Origin: Planosporangium spinosum
Lineage (GTDB): Bacteria; Actinomycetota; Actinomycetes; Mycobacteriales; Micromonosporaceae
Assembly: GCF_049999945.1 (NCBI RefSeq)
Contig: NZ_JBLYUB010000010.1
Span: forward strand, 149,056 to 213,055
DNA: 64,000 nt
Direction of reading: 5' to 3'
Within the stretch, counting starts at the first letter, position 1. Each line of letters begins with the position of its first letter. This document shows, one piece after another, positions 1 to 6,928 of the stretch. The notes under the pieces were generated by a model that was given only the letters and a program-made list of their open reading frames with translations, was not told the DNA's origin and ran no database searches. The position numbers and the translations under genes are program-made.

Positions 1-82
1 CCACACGATCACGATCTACCCGTCGCTGTCCGGCTCGATCGCCGAGGCGGCCCGCCAGTTGATGCAGCACGAGTTCGAGTAA
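1..82 (+). CDS. C-terminal end of a pyridine nucleotide-disulfide oxidoreductase (5' partial)
   Basis: Only the last 26 codons are present, read in the frame that ends at TAA 80-82. The tail contains YPSLSGSIAEAARQLM. The H-P/Y-(T/S)-L-S-x-x-x-x-E-A motif is the C-terminal dimerisation helix of the two-dinucleotide-fold flavoprotein disulfide reductases. The YPSLSGS version is what I associate with the actinobacterial NAD(P)H-quinone dehydrogenase LpdA (Rv3303c type), but dihydrolipoamide dehydrogenase or mycothione reductase cannot be excluded from so little sequence. The next gene is convergent, and a long hairpin separates the two. Confidence 0.6.
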   Translation, partial: HTITIYPSLSGSIAEAARQLMQHEFE

Positions 83-95
83 CCCCGGCCGGTCC

Positions 96-178
96 CCATG
101 ATCGTCACAACTTCCCGGAAGTCGTGGTCTCCAGCCGCTGCCATGGCCACAGTTTCCCGGAAGTTGTGACGATCATGG
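96..178. terminator. Long inverted repeat between convergent genes (dispersed hairpin element, copy 1)
   Basis: Arms 96-120 and 154-178 are 25 bp each with a single mismatch, around a 33-base centre. The right arm ends GTTGTGACGATCATGG. There is no T tract, so any terminator would act through the stem alone, on both strands. A clearly related hairpin lies at 6753-6813 and shares the outer ATCGTCACAACTTCC segment, so this is a repeated element and not a one-off terminator. Confidence 0.75.
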
Positions 179-180
179 CG

Positions 181-693
181 TCAGCGGAGCGGGACGCGGA
201 TGTCGCGCTTGTGGTCGACCACGGCGGCCGCCGAGATCGTCGCCTCGATCGGCAGGAACTCCAGGCAACGGCGGATCGCCTCGGCGAGCGCGGGGCGGGG
301 GACCCGCATCGACATCGTGGCGTGCGGTACCCACACGCCCGGGGCGTACAGCTCCGACAGTGCGACGCCCGCCTCGCTCAGCCGCCGCCACACCTCCGCC
401 TGGTGGGCCAGCAGGTCGGCGTTCGGCGCCGGGCCGAGGAACAGCACCCGGCCGACGAACTGCCCGGTGTACTGGAACGACAGCGGCAACGGCGGCGCCA
501 CCGGCAGGCCGCGCAGCGCCCGCACGACGGTCTCGGCGTCGAGTAGTTCGGCACCGACCAGGGACAGGTGCGGCCGGTGCCGCCCGCTGATCTGGCGCAG
601 CGTCGGCACCTCGGCGGCCGCGAGGGCGTTCCACAGGACGTGGATGCGGCGCTCGGCGGTCGCATCGAAGTAGAGCTCCAGCGCAGCGGTCAC
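181..693 (-). CDS. 2'-5' RNA ligase family protein (2H phosphoesterase)
   Basis: A protein of about 170 residues with both signature 2H motifs: HLS (in GRHRPHLSLV, about residue 40) and HAT (in VPHATMSM, about residue 125). In this superfamily the two His residues act as general acid and base on 2',3'-cyclic phosphate or 2'-5' RNA ends. The cellular substrate of the actinobacterial members is not known to me. I chose the GTG at 693 because it overlaps the upstream nei stop as GTGA and has an AGGGA sequence just upstream. An ATG at 717 would overlap that gene by 28 bases. Translational coupling to the glycosylase gene suggests a shared transcript, but a functional link to repair is only inference. 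Confidence 0.8.
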   Translation of the reverse strand: MTAALELYFDATAERRIHVLWNALAAAEVPTLRQISGRHRPHLSLVGAELLDAETVVRALRGLPVAPPLPLSFQYTGQFVGRVLFLGPAPNADLLAHQAEVWRRLSEAGVALSELYAPGVWVPHATMSMRVPRPALAEAIRRCLEFLPIEATISAAAVVDHKRDIRVPLR

Positions 694-1502
694 GCCGGTC
701 CCTGACAGGTCTGGCACCAGTACGAGTTACGCCCGGCCAGCGGCGCCGTCCGTACCGGCGTGCCGCACACCAGGCACGGCTGGCCGGTGCGTCGGTAGAC
801 GTACACCTCACCGCCGTGCCGGTCCACCCGCGGCGGGCGGCCCATCGCCTCCGGGGTGTGCACCGGGTGCACCGTGTCGATTCTGCCCACCTCGACCGCG
901 GCCCGCATCAGCGCCCGCAGGTCGGCCCAGATCTCCGCCCAGGCCGCCGGCGACACCGACCGTCCCGGCGCGGTCGGAGGCAACCCCGCCCGGAACAGCG
1001 CCTCGGTCACGAAGATCAGGCCGGTACCCGCGACGATCGACTGGTCGAGCAGCAGCGCGCCGATCGGTTTGGTGCTGCGCCTGATCCGGGAGTACGCCGC
1101 GGCCGGGTCGGCGTCGTCGCGCAGCGGATCCGCGCCCAGCCGCCCGATCAGGGCCTTGACCTCGGGCGGGGTGAGTAGTTCGCAGGCGGCCGGGCCGCGC
1201 AGGTCGAGCCAGTGCTCCTCGGTGGCCAGCCGCAGCCTGACCTCGCCGACCGGCGCCGGCGCCGTCCCCGGTCCGTCGGAGAACTTCCCGTACAGGCCGA
1301 GGTGGATGTGCAGGGTCCGGTCCCCGGCGTACCGGTGCAGTAGGTGCTTGCCGTACGCCTCGGTGTCGTCCAGTACCGACCCGGAGATCAGGGCCGCGCC
1401 GGCGGCGAAGCGCCCCTGCGGGCTGGACGCGGTGACGCGCCGCCCGCCGAACAGCTCCCGGTGCCGGTCGGTGAGGCGGCGGATGGTGTGTCCCTCGGGC
1501 AT
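690..1502 (-). CDS. nei: Fpg/Nei family DNA glycosylase (endonuclease VIII-like)
   Basis: Base-excision repair glycosylase/AP lyase of 270 residues that removes oxidised bases. The mature N-terminus is PEG (Pro2 nucleophile, Glu3), and Lys52 in EAYGKHLL matches the conserved beta-hairpin Lys. The C-terminus holds an intact zinc finger, C-x2-C and C-x2-C (PCLVCG about 235, WCQTCQ about 262). The MPEGHT start resembles the actinobacterial Nei branch more than Fpg, which starts MPELPEV. A TACGGT hexamer lies six bases before the ATG with no Shine-Dalgarno sequence, so the transcript is probably leaderless. The gene is followed without a gap by the 2H phosphoesterase gene. Confidence 0.9.
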   Translation of the reverse strand: MPEGHTIRRLTDRHRELFGGRRVTASSPQGRFAAGAALISGSVLDDTEAYGKHLLHRYAGDRTLHIHLGLYGKFSDGPGTAPAPVGEVRLRLATEEHWLDLRGPAACELLTPPEVKALIGRLGADPLRDDADPAAAYSRIRRSTKPIGALLLDQSIVAGTGLIFVTEALFRAGLPPTAPGRSVSPAAWAEIWADLRALMRAAVEVGRIDTVHPVHTPEAMGRPPRVDRHGGEVYVYRRTGQPCLVCGTPVRTAPLAGRNSYWCQTCQGPA

Positions 1503-1532
1503 CGGTCGACCGTACCCGGACCGGTCGGGGCG

Positions 1533-2165
1533 TCAGCGGTAGAGGCGCTCGGCGTACTGCTCCCCGTAGTAGCGCTCCAGCTCCTCCAGCGTCTCTGGGA
1601 TGTCGTGGACGCTCTTGACGAGCTGGGCGTGCGGCGGCAGGACGTCCGGGTTCCAGGTCTCGGGCTTCCACAGCGACGAGCGCATGAACGCCTTCTGGCA
1701 GTGGAAGAAGATCTGCTCGATCTCGACGACGATCGCGAGCTGCGGCCGGTGTCCCTTGACGACCATCTCGTCGAAGAACGGCGCCTCGCGCACCAGCCGG
1801 GCGCGGCCGTTGATGCGCAGCGTCTCGCGACGGCCGGGGATCAGGTAGATCAGGCCGACGTGCGGGTTGGACAGGATGTTCAGGAAGCCGTCGGCGCGCC
1901 GGTTGCCGGGGCGCTCGGGGACGGCGATCGTGGTGTCGTCGATGACGTACGTGAAGCCCGGCGGGTCGCCCTTGGGGGAGACGTCACAGGTGCCGTCGGC
2001 GGCGGCGGTGGCCACCAGGCAGAACGGCGACGCCGCGAGCCACTCCCGGTCGCGCTCGTGCAGCCGTACCCGCTCCTTGGCCACCGCCCGCGGCATCGGC
2101 TCGCCGAGCAGGTCCCGCAGCTCGGCCTCCGACGTGATCTCTACGAACGCGGCCGTGTCCACCAT
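1533..2165 (-). CDS. Pyridoxamine 5'-phosphate oxidase-like FMN-binding protein
   Basis: A split-barrel flavoprotein of 210 residues. The central DVSPKGDPPGF and ERPGNRR segments and the block NPHVGLIYLIPGRRETLRI are typical of the PPOX-type family I know as the DR2398/MSMEG_1061 group. These bind FMN or a related deazaflavin. The exact reaction is unknown. ATG 2165 was chosen because GGGGAGG lies six bases upstream. A longer in-frame start at 2312 would add a low-complexity, unconserved-looking N-terminus. The next gene upstream is on the other strand, so this is probably a single-gene unit ending against nei. Confidence 0.8.
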   Translation of the reverse strand: MVDTAAFVEITSEAELRDLLGEPMPRAVAKERVRLHERDREWLAASPFCLVATAAADGTCDVSPKGDPPGFTYVIDDTTIAVPERPGNRRADGFLNILSNPHVGLIYLIPGRRETLRINGRARLVREAPFFDEMVVKGHRPQLAIVVEIEQIFFHCQKAFMRSSLWKPETWNPDVLPPHAQLVKSVHDIPETLEELERYYGEQYAERLYR

Positions 2166-2585
2166 CGCATCCTCCCCGTTGCGGATAGTGCCCGGGCTCT
2201 GAGCGTAGTTGCTGGGGCACGTCGGCGTCGCTCCCGATTCCGGCCGATTGACGGCGCTCCCCATTCGGGCCTGTCGACGGCGCTTCCGATTCCGCCTGTC
2301 GGCGGCGGCCACTGGCCGCCGAGGGGTGCACGGTGTACCGCGACCGGGCGCCTGGTCACCGGATGCCGACGACGATCAGGGCTCGTTAATCGCTGCGCTC
2401 GACCGCGGTCCCGGCTAAGGTCGCCGACATGCGACGCGCCATCGACACGACCACGCCGGGCACTCCCCGGCGTAGCCGACCGATGCGCTGACACGTAAGC
2501 CATCCACGACGGCCCCGGGACGCCAGCCCCGGGGCCGTCGTGGATGCTCCTCGGCCCCCGGCGTCCCGGCGGGAGAGGAGACACC
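2166..2585. other. 420-bp non-coding stretch with imperfect repeats and a strong hairpin
   Basis: This stretch separates divergent genes. Bases 2230-2310 hold three degraded copies of a GATTCCG/GACGGCGCT unit of about 25 bp. A perfect 19-bp inverted repeat (arms 2501-2519 and 2528-2546, 8-base loop) lies 40 bases before the synthetase-like gene. No gene is seen here. The hairpin could be an attenuator for the downstream gene or a terminator left from a lost gene. Confidence 0.5.
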
Positions 2586-3809
2586 GTGAACGACCACCGC
2601 AGGCTCGGCCGCGACCTCGAACTGTTCCACTCGGCGCCGCTGGTCGGCGCCGGGCTGCCCATCTGGCTGCCGGACGGCGCCGCGGCGCGGTACGCCGTCG
2701 AGTCCTACCTGCGGGAGGAGGAGCGGCGGGCCGGCTACCGGCACGTTTACTCGCCGCCGCTGGCCCGGCGGGAGATGTACGAACGGTCCGGGCATCTGGC
2801 GAACTTCGCCGACGACATGTTCGCCGGTATCCCGGACGGCACCGACGAGCTGTACCTGCGACCGAGCCTGTGCCCGCACCACGCGATGGTGTTCGCCGCG
2901 CGCGGGCGGTCCTACCGGGACCTGCCGCTGCGCGTGGCCGAGATCGGCCCGATGTACCGGGCCGAGCGCTCCGGTGTCTTGAGTGGACTGTCGCGGGTGC
3001 GGGCCATCTCGCTCAACGACGCGCACCTCTTCTGCGCCCCGGAACAGGTGGTCGACGAGGTGGCCGCGGTACTGGCGATGGTCCGGCGGGCGTACGGCGC
3101 TCTCGGCATCCCGTCCGCGCGGTACCGGCTCTCGCTCGCCGGTGGTGGCAAGGGAAAGTACGTCGACGACCCGGCGGGCTGGGCCCGCGCGGAGGCGATG
3201 CTGCGCGAGGCGCTGCGGCGGGCGGGCGTGCGGTACGAGGACGCTCCGGGGGAGGCCGCGTTCTACGGACCGAAGATCGACGTACAGGTCGCGGGCGCGG
3301 GTGGCCGGGAGGTGACCCTGTCGACCGTCCAGGTGGACTTCCACCAACCGGCGCGGTTCGATCTGTCCTATGTGGATGCGGGTGGCGCGCGGGTCCGGCC
3401 GGTACTGGTGCACCGCAGCGTAGTCGGCAGCCTGGAACGGCTCTTCGCGCACCTCGTCGAGGTGCACGGCGGCGCGTTCCCGGTCTGGTATGCGCCCGTG
3501 CACCTGGTCGCCGTACCGGTGGGGGAGGCGCAGTGCGCGGCGGCCGAGGAACTCGTCGACCGCTGCGTCGCGGCGGGGCTGCGCGCCGAGGTCGACCGGG
3601 ACGGCACGGTCGCGGCGCGGGTACGCGCGGCGTCGGTGCGCCGGAAGGTGCCGTACGTGGCGGTCCTCGGCGCCCGGGAGGCAGCCGAGGGTTCGGTGTC
3701 GATGCGGCTGCGCGACGGTACCCGCCGCGATCGGCTACCCGTCGACGAGGCGCTCGCCCTGGTCACCCGGGTGGTGGCGGTCCGGTCGCCGACCGCCCTG
3801 CTGCCGTAG
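2586..3809 (+). CDS. Threonyl-tRNA synthetase-like protein lacking TGS and editing domains
   Basis: A class II synthetase of 407 residues, against about 640-690 for bacterial ThrRS. The sequence begins directly at the catalytic core, so the N-terminal TGS and editing domains are absent. Motif 2 (YRAERSG...RVR) and motif 3 (HRSVVGSLERLFA) are intact. All three zinc ligands that read threonine are kept: Cys96 in RPSLCPHH, His147 in NDAHLFC and His276 in LVHRSV. A C-terminal anticodon-binding fold follows. The core therefore looks functional but cannot proofread serine. Start GTG 2586 follows GGGAGAGGAG. Such short paralogues may be spare or inhibitor-tolerant enzymes, which is inference. A 19-bp hairpin sits in the leader. 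Confidence 0.85.
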   Translation: MNDHRRLGRDLELFHSAPLVGAGLPIWLPDGAAARYAVESYLREEERRAGYRHVYSPPLARREMYERSGHLANFADDMFAGIPDGTDELYLRPSLCPHHAMVFAARGRSYRDLPLRVAEIGPMYRAERSGVLSGLSRVRAISLNDAHLFCAPEQVVDEVAAVLAMVRRAYGALGIPSARYRLSLAGGGKGKYVDDPAGWARAEAMLREALRRAGVRYEDAPGEAAFYGPKIDVQVAGAGGREVTLSTVQVDFHQPARFDLSYVDAGGARVRPVLVHRSVVGSLERLFAHLVEVHGGAFPVWYAPVHLVAVPVGEAQCAAAEELVDRCVAAGLRAEVDRDGTVAARVRAASVRRKVPYVAVLGAREAAEGSVSMRLRDGTRRDRLPVDEALALVTRVVAVRSPTALLP

Positions 3810-3903
3810 CGGGGTGGTCGATTTCTCGATGTCGGCCGTGTGGCGGGCAGCGGAAACGGGTAGCCAGTGGGGGAACCCTTCCCGGACATCCACGGAGGTC
3901 AGC

Positions 3904-4761
3904 ATGGATGAGACTCAGACCGGTGCGCGTGCCCCCGACAACTCCGGTGCCGTCCGCCAGGTGGTCGGCGAGGCGACCGACGCCGCCGGCCGCGCGGCCG
4001 GAAACGTCGCGGAGACCGCCGGGCACCAGGCCCGCGAGGTGGTCGGCGAGGTTTCCGCCCAGGCCCGTGGCGTGGCCGCCGAACTCCGCGACCAGATGGG
4101 TTCGCAGCTTCGCGGCCAGCACGACCGGCTCACCGACGGGATGCGCCGGATGGCCGACGAACTGGACGGCATGGTGGCCGACGGCGGCGACTCGCCGGCG
4201 CGGGCGGTGGTCTCGCGGGTCGCCCAGGGCAGCCGCCAGATGGCCGACTACCTGGCCGAACGTGGCCCGGAGGGCGTGCTGGACGAGGTGACGGACTTCG
4301 CCCGGCGCCGCCCGGGTGCCTTCCTTGCCACGGCGGCGGTCACCGGTTTCCTGGTCGGCCGGCTCGGCAAGGGCGTGTTCGGCGGCACGACCGGCTCGTC
4401 GGCCGGGTCGTCGGCTGGCGCGCCGCGCCGCGACGCCTTCGTCTCCGACATCCCGCGGATGAGCCCCGAGCCGTCGTACCCGACGGCCGGCTACCCGTCA
4501 AGCGCCGCCGAGCCCGCCACGCCGGTCGCCGCCACGTACCCGACCGCGGTCGAGCGTCCGTCTACATCGGATATTGCGGCCATGACGGGGTACCCCCACA
4601 CACCGCCGGCCCCCGCGAACGCGACCGAGTACCTCGCGGCCGGTACCGGTAGCCCGGTGCCCGTGTCGGATCCGGTCGAGGCGCCGGAGTACGAGCGCGG
4701 GGTCGCCACCGGCGCCCCGGCGTCGCGGTACGGCGGTTCGAGTCAGGACGGGCTGCGATGA
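3904..4761 (+). CDS. Ala-rich envelope-associated protein, first gene of holin-like/DUF3618 operon
   Basis: 285 residues in three parts: an Ala/Gly/Gln-rich helical N-terminus (1-120) rich in A-x-x-V-A-x-E repeats, a short hydrophobic segment (FLATAAVTGFLVGRLG, about 140-155) that could be one membrane helix, and a Pro/Ser/Thr/Tyr-rich C-terminal tail that is likely disordered. I do not recognise a named domain. The layout resembles DUF883/ElaB-like membrane-anchored coiled coils. ATG 3904 has GGAGG upstream. The stop overlaps the next start as ATGA, and the same three-gene set (this protein, holin-like, DUF3618) is common in actinomycetes. Confidence 0.7.
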   Translation: MDETQTGARAPDNSGAVRQVVGEATDAAGRAAGNVAETAGHQAREVVGEVSAQARGVAAELRDQMGSQLRGQHDRLTDGMRRMADELDGMVADGGDSPARAVVSRVAQGSRQMADYLAERGPEGVLDEVTDFARRRPGAFLATAAVTGFLVGRLGKGVFGGTTGSSAGSSAGAPRRDAFVSDIPRMSPEPSYPTAGYPSSAAEPATPVAATYPTAVERPSTSDIAAMTGYPHTPPAPANATEYLAAGTGSPVPVSDPVEAPEYERGVATGAPASRYGGSSQDGLR

Positions 4762-5273
4762 CCGCGCCGTACCCGCGTCGGAGCGAGACGCTGGACACCC
4801 AGCCGCTGCACACCGAGCACCTACACACCGAGCACCCGCGCACCGAGCACCCGCGCACCGAGCACCTGCACACCGAGCACCTGCACACCGAGCCCAAGGG
4901 AACGTCCATCGGCCAGCTCATCGCCGACATCAGCGACGACCTGTCCCGCCTGTTCCGGCAGGAGGTCGAGCTGGCAAAGGCTGAGCTGCGTCAGGAGGCC
5001 GTCAAGGCCGGCAAGGCCGCCGGGATGCTCGGCGGGGCCGGCGTCGCCGGGTACATGGTGGCCCTGTTCCTCACGCTGGCCGTCATGTTCGGGCTGGGCA
5101 ACGTCATGGATCTCGGCTGGGCGGCACTGATCGTGGCTGTCGTCTGGGCGGCCGCCGGAGCGGTGCTGTACCTGAACGGCCGACGCAGGCTGAGCACCGT
5201 CTCACCGATGCCCCGGCAGACCGTCGAGACGATCAAGGAGGACGCACGGTGGTTGAAGAACCCGACCGGATAA
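4758..5273 (+). CDS. Phage holin family protein (actinobacterial superfamily 3 type)
   Basis: 171 residues. The family core begins with SIGQLIADISDDLSRLFRQE and VELAKAELRQE, then two membrane helices (AGYMVALFLTLAVMFGLG and AALIVAVVWAAAGAVLYL) joined by a short loop. Despite the name, these chromosomal proteins are not phage lysis genes. Their role is unknown, probably membrane or envelope related. The N-terminus carries an odd His/Thr/Glu-rich tract (residues about 15-45) made of six copies of a pentapeptide of the type H-T-E-H-L/P, encoded by 15-bp tandem repeats at 4790-4890. The ATG overlaps the previous stop by four bases. Confidence 0.85.
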   Translation: MTAPYPRRSETLDTQPLHTEHLHTEHPRTEHPRTEHLHTEHLHTEPKGTSIGQLIADISDDLSRLFRQEVELAKAELRQEAVKAGKAAGMLGGAGVAGYMVALFLTLAVMFGLGNVMDLGWAALIVAVVWAAAGAVLYLNGRRRLSTVSPMPRQTVETIKEDARWLKNPTG

Positions 5274-6037
5274 GGAACGACATCGAGTACACCCGGGCCG
5301 CGCTCGCCCGGGACGTGGACCGGCTGGCGGAACGGACCAGCCCGAGCCGGGTGGCCCAGCGGCGCTGGGCCGCCGTGAAGGAGAAGGTGCGCGGCGTGAG
5401 CGACAAGGTGATGGGTACGCCCACCGAAGCGGCCCACTCGGTGCAGGCGACGGCGGGACAGGCGACCGACACGGCCAGCCACCTGGCGTACCGGGCCGGG
5501 GCGAAGGCCACCGACGCGGCGCACCAGGCCGGTGACCTGGCGCACCGCACCGGTGACCGGGTCGGTGACCTGGCGCACCGCACCGGTGACCGGGTCGGTG
5601 ACCTGGCGCACCGGGCGGGCGACACGGTGAGCGACGCCGCGGGTAGCGTGGCGGAGACGGTCCGCCAGGCGCCACGGGCCGTGGCGAGCGGTACGCAGGG
5701 CAATCCGATCGCCGCCGGTGTGATCGCCTTCGGGGTGGGGATGCTGGCCGCCTCCCTCATCCCGGAGACCGACGTCGAGCGGAGGGCCGCACAGCAGCTC
5801 CGCGACAACGCCGGTGACCTCGTCGATCGGGTACGCGAGCCGCTCACGGAGTCCGCGCAGCAGCTCAAGCAGGACATGGCCGACCCGGTACGCGAGGCGG
5901 TCGACCAGGTGAAGGAGACGGCGGTGAACGCCGCGCAGACGACCGTCGACGAGGCGAAGTCGTCCGCCAAGGGCGCCGCCGAACAGACGAAGCTGTCCGC
6001 CAAGGACACCGCCGAGCAGGTGCGCAGCGCTACGTAG
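5249..6037 (+). CDS. DUF3618 domain-containing membrane protein
   Basis: 262 residues. The N-terminus IRNDIEYTRAALARDVDRL is the DUF3618 signature. It is followed by helical heptads, a nearly exact tandem repeat (DLAHRTGDRVG, three times, about residues 95-125), a hydrophobic segment IAAGVIAFGVGMLAASLI (about 155-172) and a C-terminal coiled coil rich in A/K/E. The GTG at 5249 lies inside the end of the holin gene, 25 bases before its stop, with AAGGAGG upstream. Third gene of the operon and followed by a strong hairpin. Function unknown. The architecture suggests a membrane-tethered coiled-coil protein working with the holin-like neighbour. Confidence 0.85.
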   Translation: MVEEPDRIRNDIEYTRAALARDVDRLAERTSPSRVAQRRWAAVKEKVRGVSDKVMGTPTEAAHSVQATAGQATDTASHLAYRAGAKATDAAHQAGDLAHRTGDRVGDLAHRTGDRVGDLAHRAGDTVSDAAGSVAETVRQAPRAVASGTQGNPIAAGVIAFGVGMLAASLIPETDVERRAAQQLRDNAGDLVDRVREPLTESAQQLKQDMADPVREAVDQVKETAVNAAQTTVDEAKSSAKGAAEQTKLSAKDTAEQVRSAT

Positions 6038-6052
6038 CCGATACCCTTCCGC

Positions 6053-6100
6053 GATCTTGGACACGTGGCGGTGCGGTAGGCCCGCCACGTGTCCAAAATC
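6053..6100. terminator. Hairpin terminator after the DUF3618 operon
   Basis: Arms 6057-6071 and 6082-6096 form a perfect 15-bp stem (TTGGACACGTGGCGG and its complement) with a 10-base loop. GATC flanks the left side. The same GGACACGTGG core forms the stem of the terminator at 32809-32856. Confidence 0.8.
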
Positions 6101-6104
6101 TTGG

Positions 6105-6191
6105 AGCCGTCAGCCGTCAGCCGTCAGCCGTCAGCCGTCAGCCGTCAGCCGTCAGCCGTCAGCGGTCAGCCGTCAGCGGTCAGCCGTCAGC
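6105..6191. repeat. Heptanucleotide tandem repeat (AGCCGTC, about 12 copies)
   Basis: An 87-base run of the 7-mer AGCCGTC, with AGCGGTC variants near its right end. It begins immediately after the operon terminator and lies in non-coding DNA upstream of the ybjQ-like gene. A perfect 7-bp microsatellite is expected to change copy number by slippage. Confidence 0.9.
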
Positions 6192-6312
6192 GGGGGACGT
6201 GGTCCATGCCGGGACCGTAGTAGGCGATAGTCAGGTACCTGACGTTTAGCGCCCAAAGCGGTGCCGGTCCAAAACGGCAGTGGGCGCGACCCGGCGGGCC
6301 TACCCTCCATTT

Positions 6313-6669
6313 GTGTTGGTCGTTACGACGGAGAGCCTGCCCGGCTACGAGATCCAGGCCGTCCTCGGCGAGGTGCTCGGCGTGACAGCGTGCACCCGCA
6401 ATCCCTATGTGGCCGGCTTCGCCGCGCTCGACGGCGGTGTGGGCGCGGAGATGGCTCGGGTGCTCGTGCAGAGCCGCGCCTCGGCCATCGCACAGATGAT
6501 CAACGCGGCGCGCAGTCGGGGCGCCACGGCGGTCATCGGCATGCGTTTCGACAACCGCGACATCACCGGCAACTGGGTGGAATTGTGCGCCTACGGCACC
6601 GCTGTGGTCGCGCGGCCGGTCACCGTCGGTGCCCCCGGCCGGCAGGTGACGGGTACCGAGGCGGGCTGA
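6313..6669 (+). CDS. YbjQ/UPF0145 family protein
   Basis: 118 residues matching the YbjQ (DUF74) fold: VVTTESLPGYEI at the N-terminus, central ARVLVQSRASAIAQMINAA, then GATAVIGMRFDNRDI and a final beta-strand CAYGTAVV. Members form pentamers and are often described as putative heavy-metal-binding domains. The biochemical role is not established. GTG 6313 begins exactly at the family N-terminus; a longer reading from 6280 adds no family sequence. No clear Shine-Dalgarno sequence is visible. A tandem repeat starts at its stop codon. Confidence 0.85.
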   Translation: MLVVTTESLPGYEIQAVLGEVLGVTACTRNPYVAGFAALDGGVGAEMARVLVQSRASAIAQMINAARSRGATAVIGMRFDNRDITGNWVELCAYGTAVVARPVTVGAPGRQVTGTEAG

Positions 6670-6722
6670 CCGGCCGGGGCGGCGCCACCGGCCGGGTCGG
6701 CGCCACCGGCCGGGTCGGCGCA
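6669..6722. repeat. 18-bp tandem repeat (3 copies) starting at the ybjQ-like stop codon
   Basis: Units 6669-6686, 6687-6704 and 6705-6722 read ACCGGCCGGGTCGGCGCC with one or two differences. The first unit shares its first base with the TGA of the gene. One of several stop-associated duplications in this window. Confidence 0.85.
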
Positions 6723-6752
6723 TGCGCAGGTGGGCCGTGCCCGCCACTTGCG

Positions 6753-6813
6753 ACAACTTCCGGGATGTTGTGGTCTCAGGTGGGGGCGGAGACCACAACA
6801 TCCCGGAAGTTGT
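6753..6813. terminator. Perfect 24-bp hairpin between convergent genes (dispersed hairpin element, copy 2)
   Basis: Arms 6753-6776 and 6790-6813 are perfectly complementary over 24 bp with a 13-base loop. The right arm runs on into GTTGTGACGATCATGG, the same sequence that ends the hairpin at 96-178. Like that copy it lies between a plus-strand and a minus-strand gene end. Confidence 0.85.
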
Positions 6814-6834
6814 GACGATCATGGGGACGCCGGT

Positions 6835-6915
6835 GATCGCGGGGCGCCGGTGATCGCGGGCGCCGACGATCACGGGCGCCGACGATCGCGGGCGCCGACG
6901 ATCGCGGGCGCCGGT
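6835..6915. repeat. 16-bp tandem repeat (5 copies) next to the accC 3' end
   Basis: Five units of GATCGCGGGCGCCGAC (6835-6851, with one extra G, then 6852-6867, 6868-6883, 6884-6899 and 6900-6915), each carrying one GATC. The array ends 13 bases before the minus-strand accC stop. Non-coding. Confidence 0.9.
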
Positions 6916-6928
6916 CAGCGGCTGCGGG

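Noticed and set aside
4730..4750. GGTTCGAGTC, a T-loop-like string suggesting a tRNA
   Set aside because: It lies in the coding end of the first operon gene and no acceptor, anticodon or D-arm sequences surround it.
6105..6191. CRISPR array
   Set aside because: The repeat is a 7-mer without spacers, and there are no cas genes in the window.
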